Shown: positions 1-63,633 of the stretch, one piece after another
How positions within the stretch are numbered: position 1 is the first letter of the stretch
Layout of the letters: every line of letters begins with the position of its first letter
Origin: Thamnaconus septentrionalis
Taxonomy: Eukaryota; Chordata; Actinopteri; Tetraodontiformes; Monacanthidae
Direction of reading: 5' to 3'
DNA length: 64,000 nt
NCBI GenBank assembly: GCA_009823395.1
Contig: CM020502.1
Span: forward strand, 31,699,944-31,763,943
Made by a program: the position numbers and the translations under genes
The notes under the pieces: generated by a model
What the model was told of the DNA's origin: nothing
The model's input: only the letters and a program-made list of their open reading frames with translations
Database searches by the model: none

Positions 1-850
1 CAAAGGGAGGGAGGGAGGTGGGGGGAGGAGAGGGAAGGAGGTGCAGGACAGAGCGGAGGTGGAGGCGCTCCAGCAGGGTTCACCCTTCCAGATGCACGTC
101 AACACTTCCTGCGAGTGAAGTGTGGGAGTTTGCACGTGCGCACACACACACACGCACACACACCCACAAGGTCACGCTGTTCGACTCTCTGTGCATCAGT
201 GCAGAAGGAGGTCAGAGACCCTGAGATGCACCAATGCATGAAAATAATTACCAAAAAAACCAAAAAAAACCTGCCACTGTTGTTGTTGTCCATGTTGTTG
301 TTTATTAACGCTGTGCAAACTCTGAGCAACAGCGGGTTTTTTTTTTTATTTTGTTTTTTTTGCGTTTCTGCTCTAATTGGTCCGTTGCTGCTTCTCTGTC
401 TCTGTCTCCCGTTGACCTTGACCAGAGGCCTCGACGACGGTCAGATTCAGATTCAGTCCGATTCAGATGGCGGAGTCGAAGCATCAGATCACATCTCACT
501 GGCAACAGGTGGATCAGGCTGCAAGCGGTGCAGCGGCTTTGACATAAGAGCTGTTTTCAGGTTGATTTAAATTTCTTTTTTTTGCAGTTAAACTGCAAAA
601 GGGCAACGACTGATGGAGAAAACTGCACATTTTGTATTTGCTGTGTATCTATTTAAAGTCTCGTTCGTCCAAAGAATTCTCACTAAATTCGCTTGGAAAA
701 AAAAAAAAAAAATCAAAGATGGAAGGTGAGCGGATCCAGCACCGCATTGCATTATGGGACATTGATTGATTTGGGTCATTGATTTTTTTTTTTTTTTTTT
801 TCCTTTTGTGTGCAGGTGGGAAGGTCCATCCAACCTCAGCAGCATCAGAC

Positions 851-880
851 TTAGCAGGAGGCTGCAAACAGAGGGCTAAT
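851..880 (+). repeat. two-block dispersed repeat, block 2 only
   Basis: It reads TTAGCAGGAGGCTGCAAACA followed by GAGGGCTAAT. This is the downstream block of an unnamed family that recurs about 16 times in the window; no upstream block is seen here. Confidence 0.75.
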
Positions 881-1521
881 CACGCCTTGTGGAGGCGCTG
901 GTAGGGTGGAAAAGGGAAAAAGGAGCATTACGCAGAATATGAACGCATCTTAAAGACTGAGGGCTCGGCTCGCTGTGAAGGATCTGCAGGCGCGCGGCGT
1001 TAATTCGCATCAAGGTCGAGCAGCATTTAATCTCTTAAACACGTCTCCTTATTTTCCCATTACAAGTTTACGTGTGCAGGCTCCGAACGAGGACCAGCCG
1101 CCAAGGTTACACGCCGGCGCCCCCCTTTTTTTTTGTTATCATCCTCACGCTGTAATTAAAGGAGACTCGGAGGTTCAGAAGCCCCTTCATCAGAAGTCCG
1201 GCCCCCTTTTTTCTGCTTTTATTTGGGGGGAGGTATTAAATTAGCCGTGTTTTACGCAGCGGCGGCGGCGAGGAGCCGTTGTCACCCTCTTCGCAGCTTC
1301 GTGTTCCCGCTAATGCTAATAAAGGGTGTTGGTGTGGGGGCCGGGGGCTGTGGGTGGAGGGTGGTTGAGGCTGGGGGTGGGGTGGGGGGGTGGTGGTGTC
1401 CTAGTTTTACCAAAAGTAGCTCATTAGGCTTCCAGTGCGGCCAGGAAAGGAGGAAAAGCAAAGAAAGAAAGGGAAATCTACCCTTGAAAAAAAGTCAAAT
1501 TCATTTGTCATGTTTTAACGC

Positions 1522-1621
1522 TGCACATTATTCAGTTTGGAAACGCCTGCAAATTGCAATTGTACTTTGTTGAAATTTTAGAAATGGCAGTTTTTCATTT
1601 TGCGAAAAACTGTCATGGAAA
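1522..1621 (+). repeat. interspersed repeat, copy 1 of a pair
   Basis: It shares an ordered series of words with 28484-28586: a GGAAACGCCTGC block, TTGTACTTT, AAATTTTAGAAAT, then ATTTTGC..AAAACTG and ATGGAAA. The similarity extends over about 100 bp, too long for chance. The family is not named. Confidence 0.7.
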
Positions 1622-3589
1622 GGCATTGAGTGACAAAAACAAAGCTTTTGGAAAAATACAAACAAACCATATTCAAGTCAGGAAGTAGGTTTTCCAGACA
1701 GCTCAGAAACCTTACAGGGATAGTTCTCCTAAACGTTTTTCTTTTCTTATTTTTTTTACCGTGCTTCGTTGACAGATACAGTAGCTAAAAACAAGCCAGC
1801 ATCACGATTTCATGGAGATGCTGCTAAGCAGAATTATTTCCTTCTGTAAAACTGGAAGAAAGGATGGCAGGATGGCTTAAAAAATAGAAAAGCCACCAAA
1901 TTCCAATTTTGAGCAAATTATTTATTTAATTTTAACGTAAAGATTGGGTTTTCTGGACTGTTTAAAGTGAGAAACAGTTCTGACTGCCATTGCAGTCTGA
2001 TGGAAGGGGAAAAAAACACCAAAGCAAAACCAACAGCCAACCAGAGCGAGGAAGGAGGAGAAGACAAAGTGGGCGGGACCCAGAGGGAGATGGCTAGCTG
2101 ACTGATGGCCTTGAAAGCCAATTGGGCCAATTACAGCTGGTCAGCTAGAGGACCAGGAACATGGAGGCTCCTTGGCACCTTGAGAGAATTCACTGCCTCA
2201 TCGTTGCTGTTTGAGTCTCGCCGTGTTTGGAGAACAAGTGTTTTTTCTCTCTTCTCACTGCAGCCTCTCAGACGGAAAGAAATCAGAGTTGATGCAGCTA
2301 ATGAAGCAGTTTCAGCCGCCTGAGCGGGAGCTTTCTGAGCCGTTTACCAAGTGCAGTTCCTCAGGATCAAGATGATCATTTTTTTCTTTTAGCCTTTTTT
2401 TTTTTTTACATGGAGATGATTCAACTGGTGGGTTTATCGAGACAAAAGCCTACATGATAAAAAAAAAAAAAAAAACTGTAACATGAACTGTGGTGCGTGA
2501 TTGACCTGATCTCCTGCACCTCCCGGAGGTCCAGACCATGTGGGGCAACTCAAGTCCAGACTGGCCAGTGATCTGATCCACTGATTGTTGCTGCTGCTGC
2601 TGCTCCAGATTGAGCTCCTCCTCATCGCTGACCCACTTGCTGCGCTACCTTCTGCTTCCTGGTCCCACCTGACCAGGCTCCCGGTCCCTCCTCCTCCCCC
2701 CAGGCGCTGTGGAGCTCCAGGCAAGGATGTCCTCCAGCTCAACCCCCTCCTCCCCACCACCCCGAGGGGATTCCGCTACCGCTGGTGATGGAAATCTGGC
2801 AGAGTGTGGAGGCACGCGGAGCCTCAGTCCAGGCCTGCAGATCTGACCACCATCCTGCAGGCCCTCAGGGGAAGGAAGGAAGCTAATGTATTCACAGCAG
2901 CGCCCCCCCCCTGGCCCGGGAGCTCCGTGTCTGAAAATACTTCTGAGTCCACCAGGGTCCGAGCGAGCGCACGCCGCTCGAAAGTCACAGATTAGCATGT
3001 CGAGTCAAAGCCCTCGGCTCAGATATTTAACTGGCTGTCAGCGCGAAGGAAGCGAATCTCTGTCTGGAATCATGGAAATGGGTCGAGCGTTCCAACGGGA
3101 ACCCGGGAATGTAAATAAATCTGCCGTGATACCGCGGCGTCTGCGTTAGCATGAACTGTTTGTGAAACAGGCAAGAAAGAGATTTGAGTCCCTCAAGAAG
3201 CAAGCCATCATCATCATCATCATCATCATCAAAGGCTCAGGCTAACACCAGGAAAACTGTGAACCTGGGAACCAGGGGAGCTCTGGTTGTCTATTCAAAC
3301 GTCAGCCAGCAGGGGGACTTGAAAGACGACTCATGAGCGTGAATCTCGACTTCCTGGCAAAGCTGCTTTTGTGGCCTGTATAGTTGGCGAAACTAGAACG
3401 ATTCCTCAGTGACGCTGTGATTCGGCTGCAGAAGCTGCAGCAAACAGAGGATTAAACAAGGTTTTTTTTTTAAATAAATAATAATAAATAAACCAACAAA
3501 CGGACTGAACGTCTCCAAGGTGAACCGCTCCTGAGTTCACTGCTGCAAAATGTTACATGCAACCTAAATGTAGCGTCGGCTGTCTTAGC

Positions 3590-3622
<33 letters not shown>

Positions 3623-3737
3623 CACCAGGGGATAAAGAAGTGGAACAGTAAACCGTCTATTTAAAGCTCACAAAGACCCTCTTGTCGTCTCTTCCAGACA
3701 GCCATCGCTATGTTGTAAATTTGAAAAAAAAAAAAAA

Positions 3738-3741
<4 letters not shown>

Positions 3742-3800
<59 letters not shown>

Positions 3801-3801
3801 T
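3742..3801. repeat. (AT)n microsatellite after an A run
   Basis: An almost perfect TA dinucleotide tract of about 55 bp, preceded by A17. Confidence 0.95.
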
Positions 3802-4690
3802 TTAAATGGAATGAAGGAAACGTGCCCTATATAAAAATATACCAGAGGCTAGTTTGTCAAGTGCTGTTGTGCATGGAGTAAAATATGCAGAGGCTTGCAA
3901 GAGTGATGGACAAAGTAAATAAGAAAAAAAATGTTAATGTTGACAGGGGCTAAAGTTCGCTAGCATTAGCATAATCTGACGCTATCTGTTGTCTGGCTCA
4001 CTACTGAGGCACCGGCTCAGTGTGACTCCATCAGCTGGAACCACATGAAACAAAGACAACACAACAGTGGGCGCAGTTGAAGCAACTATTAGTCATGTAA
4101 AGGATGGTTTTGCATTTTCTTTTGTCAGAAGGAATTTGTGAAAACATCTCCTGGCGCTTCATTGGCAGCATTCCCACGATACACATCTGAAAACTGCCTT
4201 GGCTGGATTCTTTAAGGAGGATACAGAAAAAAACAAACACGATTTCAACAAATACGATCTTCACCAACATGGATGTCACCTATCGTCCAACCCCGGAGCT
4301 CCGCCCCCTCTCCTCTGTGACTCCCGACTCCTCGGACCAATCGCGGCCGAGCAGAGTTCCTTTGCTGCTCGAGCAGCAGGGACAGATGGGAAGCGAGCGC
4401 CTCGTTTCCAGCCGGCGCTGCCAACGAGTCACATCCAAGCTGGCAAATGTCCCGCCAACACGGGTGAGCACAGGAGGCCACTGCCACCAACGCCATCACT
4501 CACATCCTGACCCAGAATGAGCAGCACGAGCCACAAAGACGCTCTGAGGCTCTGCAGGCCTCACAGGGAAAAAAAAATAAACAAAACAAAACGCAAAAAC
4601 AACCGAGAGTACCAGCATCAGCAGGAAGCTCCGAGGAGGCCTTTTTTTAAAAAAAAGGAAAAGAAAAGAGAAAGAAACGTCAGCACCGAC

Positions 4691-54637
<49,947 letters not shown>

Positions 54638-54644
54638 CTGCAGC

Positions 54645-54690
54645 AGCAGGAGCAGGAGGAGGAGGAGGAGGAGGAGGGAGGAGGAGGAGA
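54645..54690. repeat. gabbr2: GGA/GCA repeat forming the exon a polypyrimidine tract
   Basis: On the transcript strand it reads CTCCTC...CTGCTGCTGCAG, running straight into the exon a acceptor. Confidence 0.9.
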
Positions 54691-54828
54691 AGAAGGAAAA
54701 CATGTTTTAATGAGATGTTTCCAAGCATATTTTGATTGAAGGTTCAAAGGTCGCGCATTACAGCCATTTTTCATCCTGAAATCCGGTCACATGATTAACC
54801 CCATCCCACCCGACCCTCAACCCTCTGC

Positions 54829-54848
54829 GTTTAGCCCGCTGTTTGTGA
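54829..54848 (-). repeat. two-block dispersed repeat, block 2 remnant
   Basis: On the minus strand it reads ACAAACAGCGGGCTAAACGC. No block 1 was recognised. Confidence 0.55.
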
Positions 54849-54939
54849 CCGACACTGCTCGACTGTCCACTTGTTTGGAAAGGAGAAAACAAAAAAAAAA
54901 AACGGTCCGTCCCAGAGGGGTGGGACCAACAGCTACAGG

Positions 54940-54975
<36 letters not shown>

Positions 54976-55525
54976 TCGCCAACCTCCTGCAAGGATAGCA
55001 CATGTAATCACAAACACACACAACTGCGACCTCAGCGGGACAGCAGGTGGTCGCTAATTAGCAGCGAGCTAAACGTTCACACGCCGCGACGCCGTCTATC
55101 GACATCGCTCGTCCTCGGTCGCAGGAAAACAATGTATCTCGCAGCGACGGTGCCGTCGTTCTGCCGCGTCGCTATGGCAACCGGAGGAAGTGTGCAAAAA
55201 TGGAAAAGGGGGCTGGGGGGCGATGGGTGAGAGAGGCAGGGATGGGGCGGAAGAAAAAAAATGAGGGAAGGGAGAGGAAAAAAAAAAATGCGCGGGGTCT
55301 CTATTGATCACGACGTGAGGACTCACACTGGTCTGGTTTGTTCCTCTGATTTTGACCAGTTTATTTCTATCAGCTACAGGATTGACTGAATGAAGGGCAG
55401 GTTGTGTGTGTGTGTGTGTGTGTGTGCGTGCGAGTGTGGTGACTCTTTATGGCACAGTCCATCTCATCTGGAGAGTTATTTGACCTTGTTAAGCCGCCGG
55501 CCGGCGCCGGAATGAGATTCCCAGC

Positions 55526-55592
55526 AGCTGCAGCAGCAGCAGCAGCAGCAGCAGCAGCGGCGGCAGCGGCGGCGGCAGCGGCAGCGGCGGGG
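55526..55592. repeat. (AGC)n/(GGC)n compound run
   Basis: AGC units passing into GGC/GCA units; a poly-Ala frame results. Confidence 0.92.
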
Positions 55593-56637
55593 CCGACTCC
55601 TCCACGGTGCAGATTGAAAAGAAAAAAAAAAAAAAGTAACTGAAAATCGAAACGCAGAGTAACGAGACTCCTGAGTGGACGTGTTGGAGCGTATGTCGGG
55701 ATCTGCCGCTAACGGGGTTAGCGCCACCGCGGCAGCTGCCGGCGGGGCTTTTGATGCCTGTTTTGTTGTGTTGTTTGTTTCGCAACAGGACCTGAGGGGA
55801 GGAGCTGCTAGTCTGGGCTAAAGTTAGCATCGTGATGTAAGAAAGAAGAGAAGAGGAAGTGAAGAGGGACACCATCGGGAATCAGGGGCAGGAGATCGCC
55901 ACAATTTTTGTTATTGGAGGTTATAAATGGACAGAAATGGACCCTGCTACTTGACTTAAACTAGCGGAGCGCTAACTCTTTTCCATCCTGTCAGGCTCAA
56001 GCTGGAGGTGTTTCTGATGAACCTTTAGGATTCGCAAAGCCGGTTAATCTTCTTTCTGTAACCGCAACCAAACCAGAAAGCAGCAAGGGGAAGAAGGAGC
56101 CAGGAGGAAGGATCAGAGGGAGAAACAGCTAGCAGACCGCTAGCCTGGCGGCCAGCCGCTACCTTAGCCGGTGCTGTGACCATCACGTTAGCATTTTTTT
56201 TCTGTCGGAAATCAGATGGCAGAGCTCACAGCGAAAGGCAGGAAGACGGAACGACGGCTCTTGTGTGGCGGACAAACGCGTTTGGCAGCAGTTCAGTCGC
56301 CAGGACTGCGGAGAGAGAGGCGCAGAGCCAGGCGCTAGCTAGCCACAGGCGCTAACGTCCAGCTAGTGTCGCCTGCAGCGGTTTCTGCCACGAGGCTAAG
56401 CCGGCAGATTGCCCTCCGAGTTCCGCCTCCGCCTTCTGTAAAGTTTTTTTTTCTTTTTCTTCGGACTGCCAAAAATAGAAATAGATACGAAAAATGAGGG
56501 GAAAAAATGAAGCAGGGCAACAATTATTTTTTTGCAAGAGCAACTTCAGTTTAGCCAAACGTGTCGGCTCTCTGTCCGCTGGCCTGCGCTGAAACATTGG
56601 TCGACAGCGGAGCGAGTTTTAGCTGCGCCTCGGGCCA

Positions 56638-56638
<1 letters not shown>

Positions 56639-56694
<56 letters not shown>
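56639..56694. repeat. (GA)n microsatellite
   Basis: About 27 GA units. Confidence 0.95.
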
Positions 56695-58206
56695 AAAGGA
56701 GAGGGAGAGATATGATTAGAAACAGTGGGGATTCCTCATGGCGGCCACACGGCTGAATAAAACAGCAGGCTATTAGCGGCCGCGTTCCAATTTGCATACC
56801 GCCACCATTCGCAACGAGGCAGCCGTGCAACCGGTAACCGAGCAACCGAGTAAGAGGAGGAGGAAGGTGGGCAACTAAACACTCCGTCCTGGGCACAGAG
56901 ACACGAGCCGCATCCCGGCACCGTGTGTGTGTGTGTGTGTCAGTAGCTGCCGTGTAACCACAGTGAAGCTCGGCCGAGCACAGACGCAGCCCTCAGCGGG
57001 TGCCGGCACGCACAGGGCGAATACAATGGGAGAGGACAAGAAGGCAAAGGCAAGACGAGAAGTAAAGAGGAGGTGAGAGAGAAGGAGGAGCGGGAAGGAA
57101 ACCCGGCTGGAGTCGCTCCTCCTCATCACTGTCTGGCTGCTGCAAACTGTTTTCAGCTGGAATCTCCGCCAGCTGGCCAAAAACCGAAGTAGCGCAGTAA
57201 GTCATTAAACATTAACGACCTAACCTCCCCCCCCACCACCACCACCACCGCCACAAAATTAGAACCTCAGAAGGGACGTTAAATTAAAAAAATTAATTTA
57301 ATGTATTTTGGCAGTTTTCCTACCCCTGACGGAAGCCTATTAATCAATATGAATTCATCCGGAGACACTCTGTCAGCCTTTTATTGCCCCTTCATACAAA
57401 AAAAAAAAACAAAACCCAAACCTCTGATAAGGCAGAGAAGTGTAGAAGAGACACACGCTCTCATCACACACACATCTGTTTGGAGGTTTTCCCACCAAGA
57501 ACTCGCTGCTTAATTCTGCCGCATCCATCGCAACAACAAAGCTGTTTTTCTCCTTCGACGGACTTCCGGTGGAGTGTTTTCCTGGAAAGCTCTGGTGGGA
57601 GGCAAACCCCGGTCGGTGATTGGACGGCACCTTCATGGAAATGGACCAATCAGATCCCTCATTGCTCATTGTGCCTGTGGCCGGCTTAGCTGCTGTGCGA
57701 CAACACATAATAACATCATGTTATTAAGTGTTACTTTTTTTTCCTTTAAATGTAAAAGTTCCAGAATTTTTGCCAGCAGTCAATTTCACTCCTCGTATCC
57801 ACCGGACCGATGTTCAGACGTCGATGATTCAACGTGAAAACTGCCGCCGTAGCTGCAACCACGTGAAAACCACTTGAGCAGCAAATAATGGTACGACTTC
57901 TTCTGTGGTTTTTCTTAGAGCAGCGGGAGCAGAAGAAGAAGAAGAAGAAAAGTGGATGTTTCAAACAGCATGTATAGCAGGAAGATAAAGCCTTTTCTGT
58001 TCCGGGAAGAACGCCATTGCGGCGACGGTGGAAACGCACAGCAGCACTTAACTCTCTAGTCGGACGAAGAGAAATGTAGTGGAGTACTTTATTCCCCTGC
58101 CCGGCCCAGAATCTAATTCCTGGCACTGGGAGGCCATTTGGAGCCGATCGATGGGGTTAACGCCCACAGTAATCTGTTTGACCGGCTTGGGAGGCGGCCA
58201 AGAGAA

Positions 58207-58209
<3 letters not shown>

Positions 58210-58259
<50 letters not shown>
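58210..58259. repeat. (GT)n microsatellite
   Basis: About 25 units. Confidence 0.95.
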
Positions 58260-58260
<1 letters not shown>

Positions 58261-59558
58261 ATGCATGCCATGGGGAAAGAGGAAGTTGAATCTAAGTGAC
58301 GTTCAGTGGCTGAGTTTGCTGAAGTGGCGCTCAGATTTCGGACGTAACAAAAACAAAACAACTCCAGGTTCCGTCTTGCAACTCTCCCACAGGAAGAGTT
58401 TCCAAGCAGCATTGAGGGTGTTTTTCCGTTCTACGACTGGACTCCACAACAAATCAGCCCCCTCCGTGTATAAAGAGGCAGGCAGGGGGCGCAAGAGCGA
58501 CATTGCAAGAAGAACAGCGGCAACAACACAAACAAGCTGTAGAAGAAACACGCTTTTTTTTTTTTTTTAGCTTTCGCTTCAGCAACAGTTCTATTAAACA
58601 CAGTGGTGCGTAGCGGCTAGTCACAGCGCAGCAGCGGCTAATGTTGTCCCATCCACCAATAACCAATAAGTGCTGTCCTCCTTTAAAAAAAAAAAAAAAA
58701 AAAAGGCTCCTTAATCCAAGATGGATATGGTGAGAAAAATCAAAATATCTGACTGGACGTCCCGATTTTTTTTTTGTTTTTTTTTGCAATGTTTCTGCAT
58801 ATTTTCCGTGGAATTTCTCTTCCCCGCCGTGACATTTGCGTTCCGGGAGCTTCGTTAGCGTATTTAGCATTTAAAGGAAATGACCGAGGGGGGAGTTTAT
58901 TTCTAACATTCCTGCAGCACATTGTCTCCAGTTACCAACATTCCGTCTGACCTTTACACAAAGCATCTTTTTTACAACGTATCATGACCATTTTTTCCGC
59001 CCGCACCGCCGCCGCCACCGAGCTCTAATACATCACATCCAATTAGGCCAAATGTGAGGAAACAGCTGCCCTGGAACGGTGTTCCGCTCCGGCAGATAAT
59101 CTGCATCCATTATATAGTTTTAATCTAAACTCCCGTAACGTCCCAGTAAACCTTTTAAAGGGCAACATGCATCAATGCCTGTTTGTTTTTTTTATTCCAC
59201 CCCCTCCTCCTCCCTTGAAAAGAACATTAATGGCTGTTTCAGCTGCGGTTTGGATTAAAATTTTCGAAATGGAAAAGAAAAAGCCGATGAGCACCATCCA
59301 GTATTTTTTGCGCAGATTGAGACAGTTTTAGCCAATGTCAGTCAGCGAGTTCGCTAACAGGAAGTGATGCAGATCAGCGTGAGGCAGTGCGAGACTATTG
59401 GAAAAAAACAAAAAACAAAATGTGAGCTGTGAATTAATTTATAAAAGAGTTTGTTCCCCTCCAGTGAACCTCCAGTACACCAGGGGGCAGTGTGGCTATG
59501 GCTGAAAAAAACCCTTGCTCTTTGATTAAAACTCTACAGAGACCACCAGGAGTGTAGG

Positions 59559-59599
<41 letters not shown>

Positions 59600-59736
59600 A
59601 AGAGCTGATGGCAGTGCCGGGCGGAAGCTAACCATGATGAAATGCCTTGTTAGCGCTGCAAACAGATGCAGCTGCACCTGTCCCTCATCTAATGGCAAAT
59701 TACTGCAGCCAAATCAGCAACCTGCGCCACCACCAC

Positions 59737-59771
<35 letters not shown>

Positions 59772-60195
59772 CTGGAGAGTCAAGGCCTCACCCCTGCTGG
59801 GAATCAAAGCCGAGGGCCTGCAGGCTGTGAGGCAACACGATGTGAAAAATTAAAACGCGAGAGGATTTTTAAACGATAAAACTGAAAACGCAGACAAAAT
59901 TAGCAACACGGCCGACACGTGGATGTGCGTTAAGACCTTAAATTGGTGCCTAAATTCACCTTTGATTCTACAGTTCAAACTTTGAACTTCTGAACAAATG
60001 AGCAAAGTTTTAGCAAATAATTCCACTTTTTATCTTCAGTCATGGAGTTTCCAGATGGAGGAACCGATCAGCGGGTTTGGGCCTCGGAGGAAAACCTCCT
60101 CTTTTGTCACTCAGTTTTGCTTGCCTCCTACGGCAGCTAAACTCTCAAGTGCCTCCATCCAAGACTAGCGGCGCGGGAACAATGCCGAGGCTCAA

Positions 60196-60231
60196 CCGGG
60201 CCGAGCCGGGCCGAGCCGGGCCGGGCCGGGA
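60196..60231. repeat. CCGGG/CCGAG GC-rich minisatellite
   Basis: Five-base units GCCGG/GCCGA repeated about seven times. Confidence 0.85.
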
Positions 60232-60947
60232 CGGGCCAAATCCAGCGTCTGATCAAATACATTCCTGGTGCTGCAAAGCCCTGCAGCGTAATCTGAGACT
60301 AGCGCAGCCAATAGGTCAGATCTGGAGGAGATTATCCATTTCTCTCATGTACAAACCCGACTAATCCTCCTCTAAACGCCGCTCGCTGTCGACGCCGACC
60401 ACGGCGACAGCTGGAGGAAAGGGGTCGAGGGGCGGGGGCCGCATGCCGCAAGTTGTTGCTTCTTTCATTCCTGCGCTCATCGACAGCAGACGTGATGAAC
60501 GGGAGCCTCCAGCCTCCTCCAGGTTTAAGCTCCGCCCCCTCGCTGATCAGGACCCTGACGACCAGCCGGCAGAGGGGGCGCTGCTAAACCCGGTTTGATC
60601 AATGGGGGAGTAGGGGGAGGATGTGGGGTGGGTGGGTGGGTGGGTGGGGGGGGGGCTGTGCATGCAGCCGGCGTGGGGTAACATTTAGACGGCGTCCCCC
60701 GGTGGCGCGGCGAGCAGAGTGCACATCGATCCAGACGAAGTGAGAGGATGAACTGGGAGCTGATGGAGCTGCGCCGCTTTTATTTTCCTTCGGCCCCGGC
60801 GCTCCGTCTGACTGTGGGAGGGAGGGAGGGGGTGTTAAGGTGGAGGAGGGTGGAGGTTTGCTGTCTGACTCTCTCCGTCAACCTCGACTGCTGCCGAGAG
60901 GTGGAAAGGGCTTGGGGGGGGTTGGGGGGGTCGGCGACCAGCCACCG

Positions 60948-60952
<5 letters not shown>

Positions 60953-60992
<40 letters not shown>

Positions 60993-61027
60993 CCTGTTCT
61001 GTCCCCAAACGACCGCCTAACACCAGA

Positions 61028-61072
<45 letters not shown>

Positions 61073-61073
61073 G
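60953..61073. repeat. (CA)n and (CT)n pair
   Basis: CA run 60953-60990 and CT run 61032-61073 separated by about 40 bp. Confidence 0.93.
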
Positions 61074-61380
61074 GCCGGACGCGATAATAACAAACAATTA
61101 AAAAAAAAAACCAACATGTATTAGCATGCACATCCGGCTCGCTAAAAAGCCCAAACAACCAAGATAAGCTCCATAAAAACACCGTCCGTCAGTGCCAGAA
61201 ATCATAGGAAACACATTGCACCTTTATTAGCAATCTGCGCCGTGCAGCAGGCGGACGCAGTGTTAAGCCTATTACAGGTTTGTTGTGTATGTGTGTCTGC
61301 GTGTGTGTGTGTGTGTGTGTGTGTTTTTGACGAGGCTTGACAACAACAGGCTGAACACAGCAAGCTAACCGCTGGAAAAA

Positions 61381-61381
<1 letters not shown>

Positions 61382-61441
<60 letters not shown>
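61382..61441. repeat. (GT)n microsatellite
   Basis: About 28 units. A second run is at 61299-61326. Confidence 0.95.
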
Positions 61442-62778
61442 GGGTGAGGTGGGAGGAAGGTGGACAATCAGAAAGCTAATCCCTCCGGAAGAGTCGACCG
61501 ACTTCCCGAGGAAACAAGAAACAGTTTCCACGATAGCTTTTAACAATTTAAACACCGTTTCTCACTTGGATCGTCGAAAAAAAACGTTGTTTGGCGTGGA
61601 TCGTGAGCTTCCGGAGATGGAAATAAAGAAAAGTATACATTAGATCAGTAGATTTTGTTGTTATTATTGTTTTAAAAGATGAGTCAAGCACGAAGAATGA
61701 GAAGAAAGAAAAAGTTCAGTTTGGACATTTGCCACGTCCATCTTGAAAAGATCCCGACTGGATGATGTTAAACTGAGCGGAATTTTAACCCAACCAATCA
61801 GTGCCGTTAGAAGCAAAAGAGGCGGGGTTTCGTTGGATACAACCAATAGATTGTCCTGAACTGTGAACGACACTCTGAAGGTTTTTTGTCAGCTGTGATC
61901 CAGACGGATACGTAAGAAAACAATATTCCCGGAGAGGAAAAACGCTGTTCAAATGTCTCAGTGATTTCCTGCTAGTTTGACATCTGCTGCTACAAAAACC
62001 ACTCTCGTCCATTTCCACTTAAAGCTTTTTGTTTCCCCCATTTCTTTCTTTCTTTCTTTTTTTTTCGTTTTACCACCGGCAGGCAAAACACCAACTAACG
62101 GCAACGTGACAAATTGCTTCCTGTCAGAATTCCTGTTAAATCATATCGCGGTTTCTCCGAAGCGGCTTGCAAAAGGAGAATAACTGAAAGAAAAATCTCC
62201 CACTATTAGTGGCTCGGTGGCAAATTGTCCCTATGTCTCTCTCTTCTCTTTTTTCATATACAGTCTCTCCACCCAAAATAGAAATGTGAGATGAATCCAG
62301 GGCGTTCCAAGTGTTTTCTTCTAAAAATACCATGGCCATATACGTTTCGACTGTCCGAATCCCACACACGGCAAAAACAAAGACTTTCATCTTCTTCTTC
62401 TTCTTCTTCTTCCTCCTCTTTTTCGTCTTCATTTTTCTTATTTGGCTAATGGGCCGTCACTGTCGTCCAGGATCACCACACCAGTCACGTTTTTTTCCAG
62501 CACGGTGCGTCCGGATGACTTTGCCTGCAGTGCTCCCGACCGCTGCACTTCCAAACTAATGACGGCCGTTCGGAGGATCCGGGCTCTCCAAGCTCTCCGC
62601 GCTCAGGGAGGGAGGGCAGGGAGGAAGATATTGCACTTGACATTTCGTCGGGGTCCGAAAAGGACAAACAGCGGCGGATTGTTGCTTGCCACTCTCAAGT
62701 CTGAGCCCCGCCCACCCCACCACCCACCCCCCCACTTCATCCATCTGCTGACAGGTGTTGTGGCGAGTCGGAAAAGGT

Positions 62779-62785
62779 ATGTGTG

Positions 62786-62838
<53 letters not shown>

Positions 62839-62900
62839 ATGAGAACAAGGAGCCAGTGGGGCTGCAGGGCCGCTGTCATACTGGGTGAGGAGGTGCAAGC

Positions 62901-62948
<48 letters not shown>
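62779..62948. repeat. two (GT)n runs
   Basis: GT runs at 62779-62835 and 62903-62948 with about 65 bp of unique DNA between. Confidence 0.94.
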
Positions 62949-62949
<1 letters not shown>

Positions 62950-63295
62950 CCGCGGCCCAGGAATCCTGCTGTCAACGCACATCCGTCTTGTTAAAGCTCG
63001 GCGCCAAAGGAAGTCCGGCCCCCCTCCGCTTCCTCTTCCCTATTTCGTCATCGTTCCTCCTCTTTGGCTTTTCCACACTCGCTGGCCCGGATCTCCAGTT
63101 TTCACCTGCTGACCTCTAAAAAAAAAGACATAACAATGAAAATAAAAAATGAAAAAGAAAAATGACGTCCCGCCTCTGGTTGGCGCTGCGAGGTGGTCGC
63201 GGCTGCAAGTGTTGCATCAGCAGCAGCAGCTGCTGCCTCGGCCAATCAACATCCTCATCACCTGGACTGCAGGCTTTCCAAAAAGACAAAAATTG

Positions 63296-63345
63296 GAAGG
63301 AAGGAAAAAATTGGAAGGAAGGAAAAGAAGGAAAGGAAGCAAAAG
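63296..63345. repeat. GGAA-rich tandem tract
   Basis: Two copies of AAAATTGGAAGGAAGG followed by AAAGGAA-type units; several GGAA (ETS-type) words. Confidence 0.85.
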
Positions 63346-63605
63346 TGCTCATCAGTCATTGGCTGAAGCAGCGATTAAATGGAGGGTGACAGCAGGATTT
63401 CTGAAAAGCTCTTGATGATGAATGACAGTGACACCCGAGTTGTTGGGGGTGAATCCTGGAATCCTCTGGTTGATTCTATGACGTATTGTAGAAATTTAAA
63501 GGACCCTGATGTGAAAAATGTGCAAACGACGTTGGCTCCGCTCTCCTGGGACCGCCTTCTCTCAAACATGTGAAGCAAAGCACTTTTTTTTTTTTTTTTT
63601 TTTTG

Positions 63606-63633
63606 AAGGGGGCTGTAAACAGACGGCTAAACA
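63606..63633 (+). repeat. two-block dispersed repeat, block 2 only
   Basis: GGCTGTAAACAGACGGCTAA then ACATG follows a T run. The upstream block is not clear. Confidence 0.65.

Larger units (their letters stand above)
1..4690 (-). other. gabbr2: gabbr2 intron after exon l (partial)
   Basis: No coding sequence is recognised here; the expected TM5-7 exons are absent. It holds A/T homopolymers, a short CA run near 138-168, one two-block repeat fragment (851-880), a repeat shared with 28484-28586 (1522-1621), ATC (3206-3230), AGC (3592-3621) and AT (3742-3801) repeats. The rest is unassigned. Confidence 0.8.

Noticed and set aside
55449..55643. Plus-strand frame with an Ala run (MAQSISSGELFD...)
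   Set aside because: Ala run comes from an AGC/GGC repeat; the leading part has no recognisable homology and no splice or promoter context.
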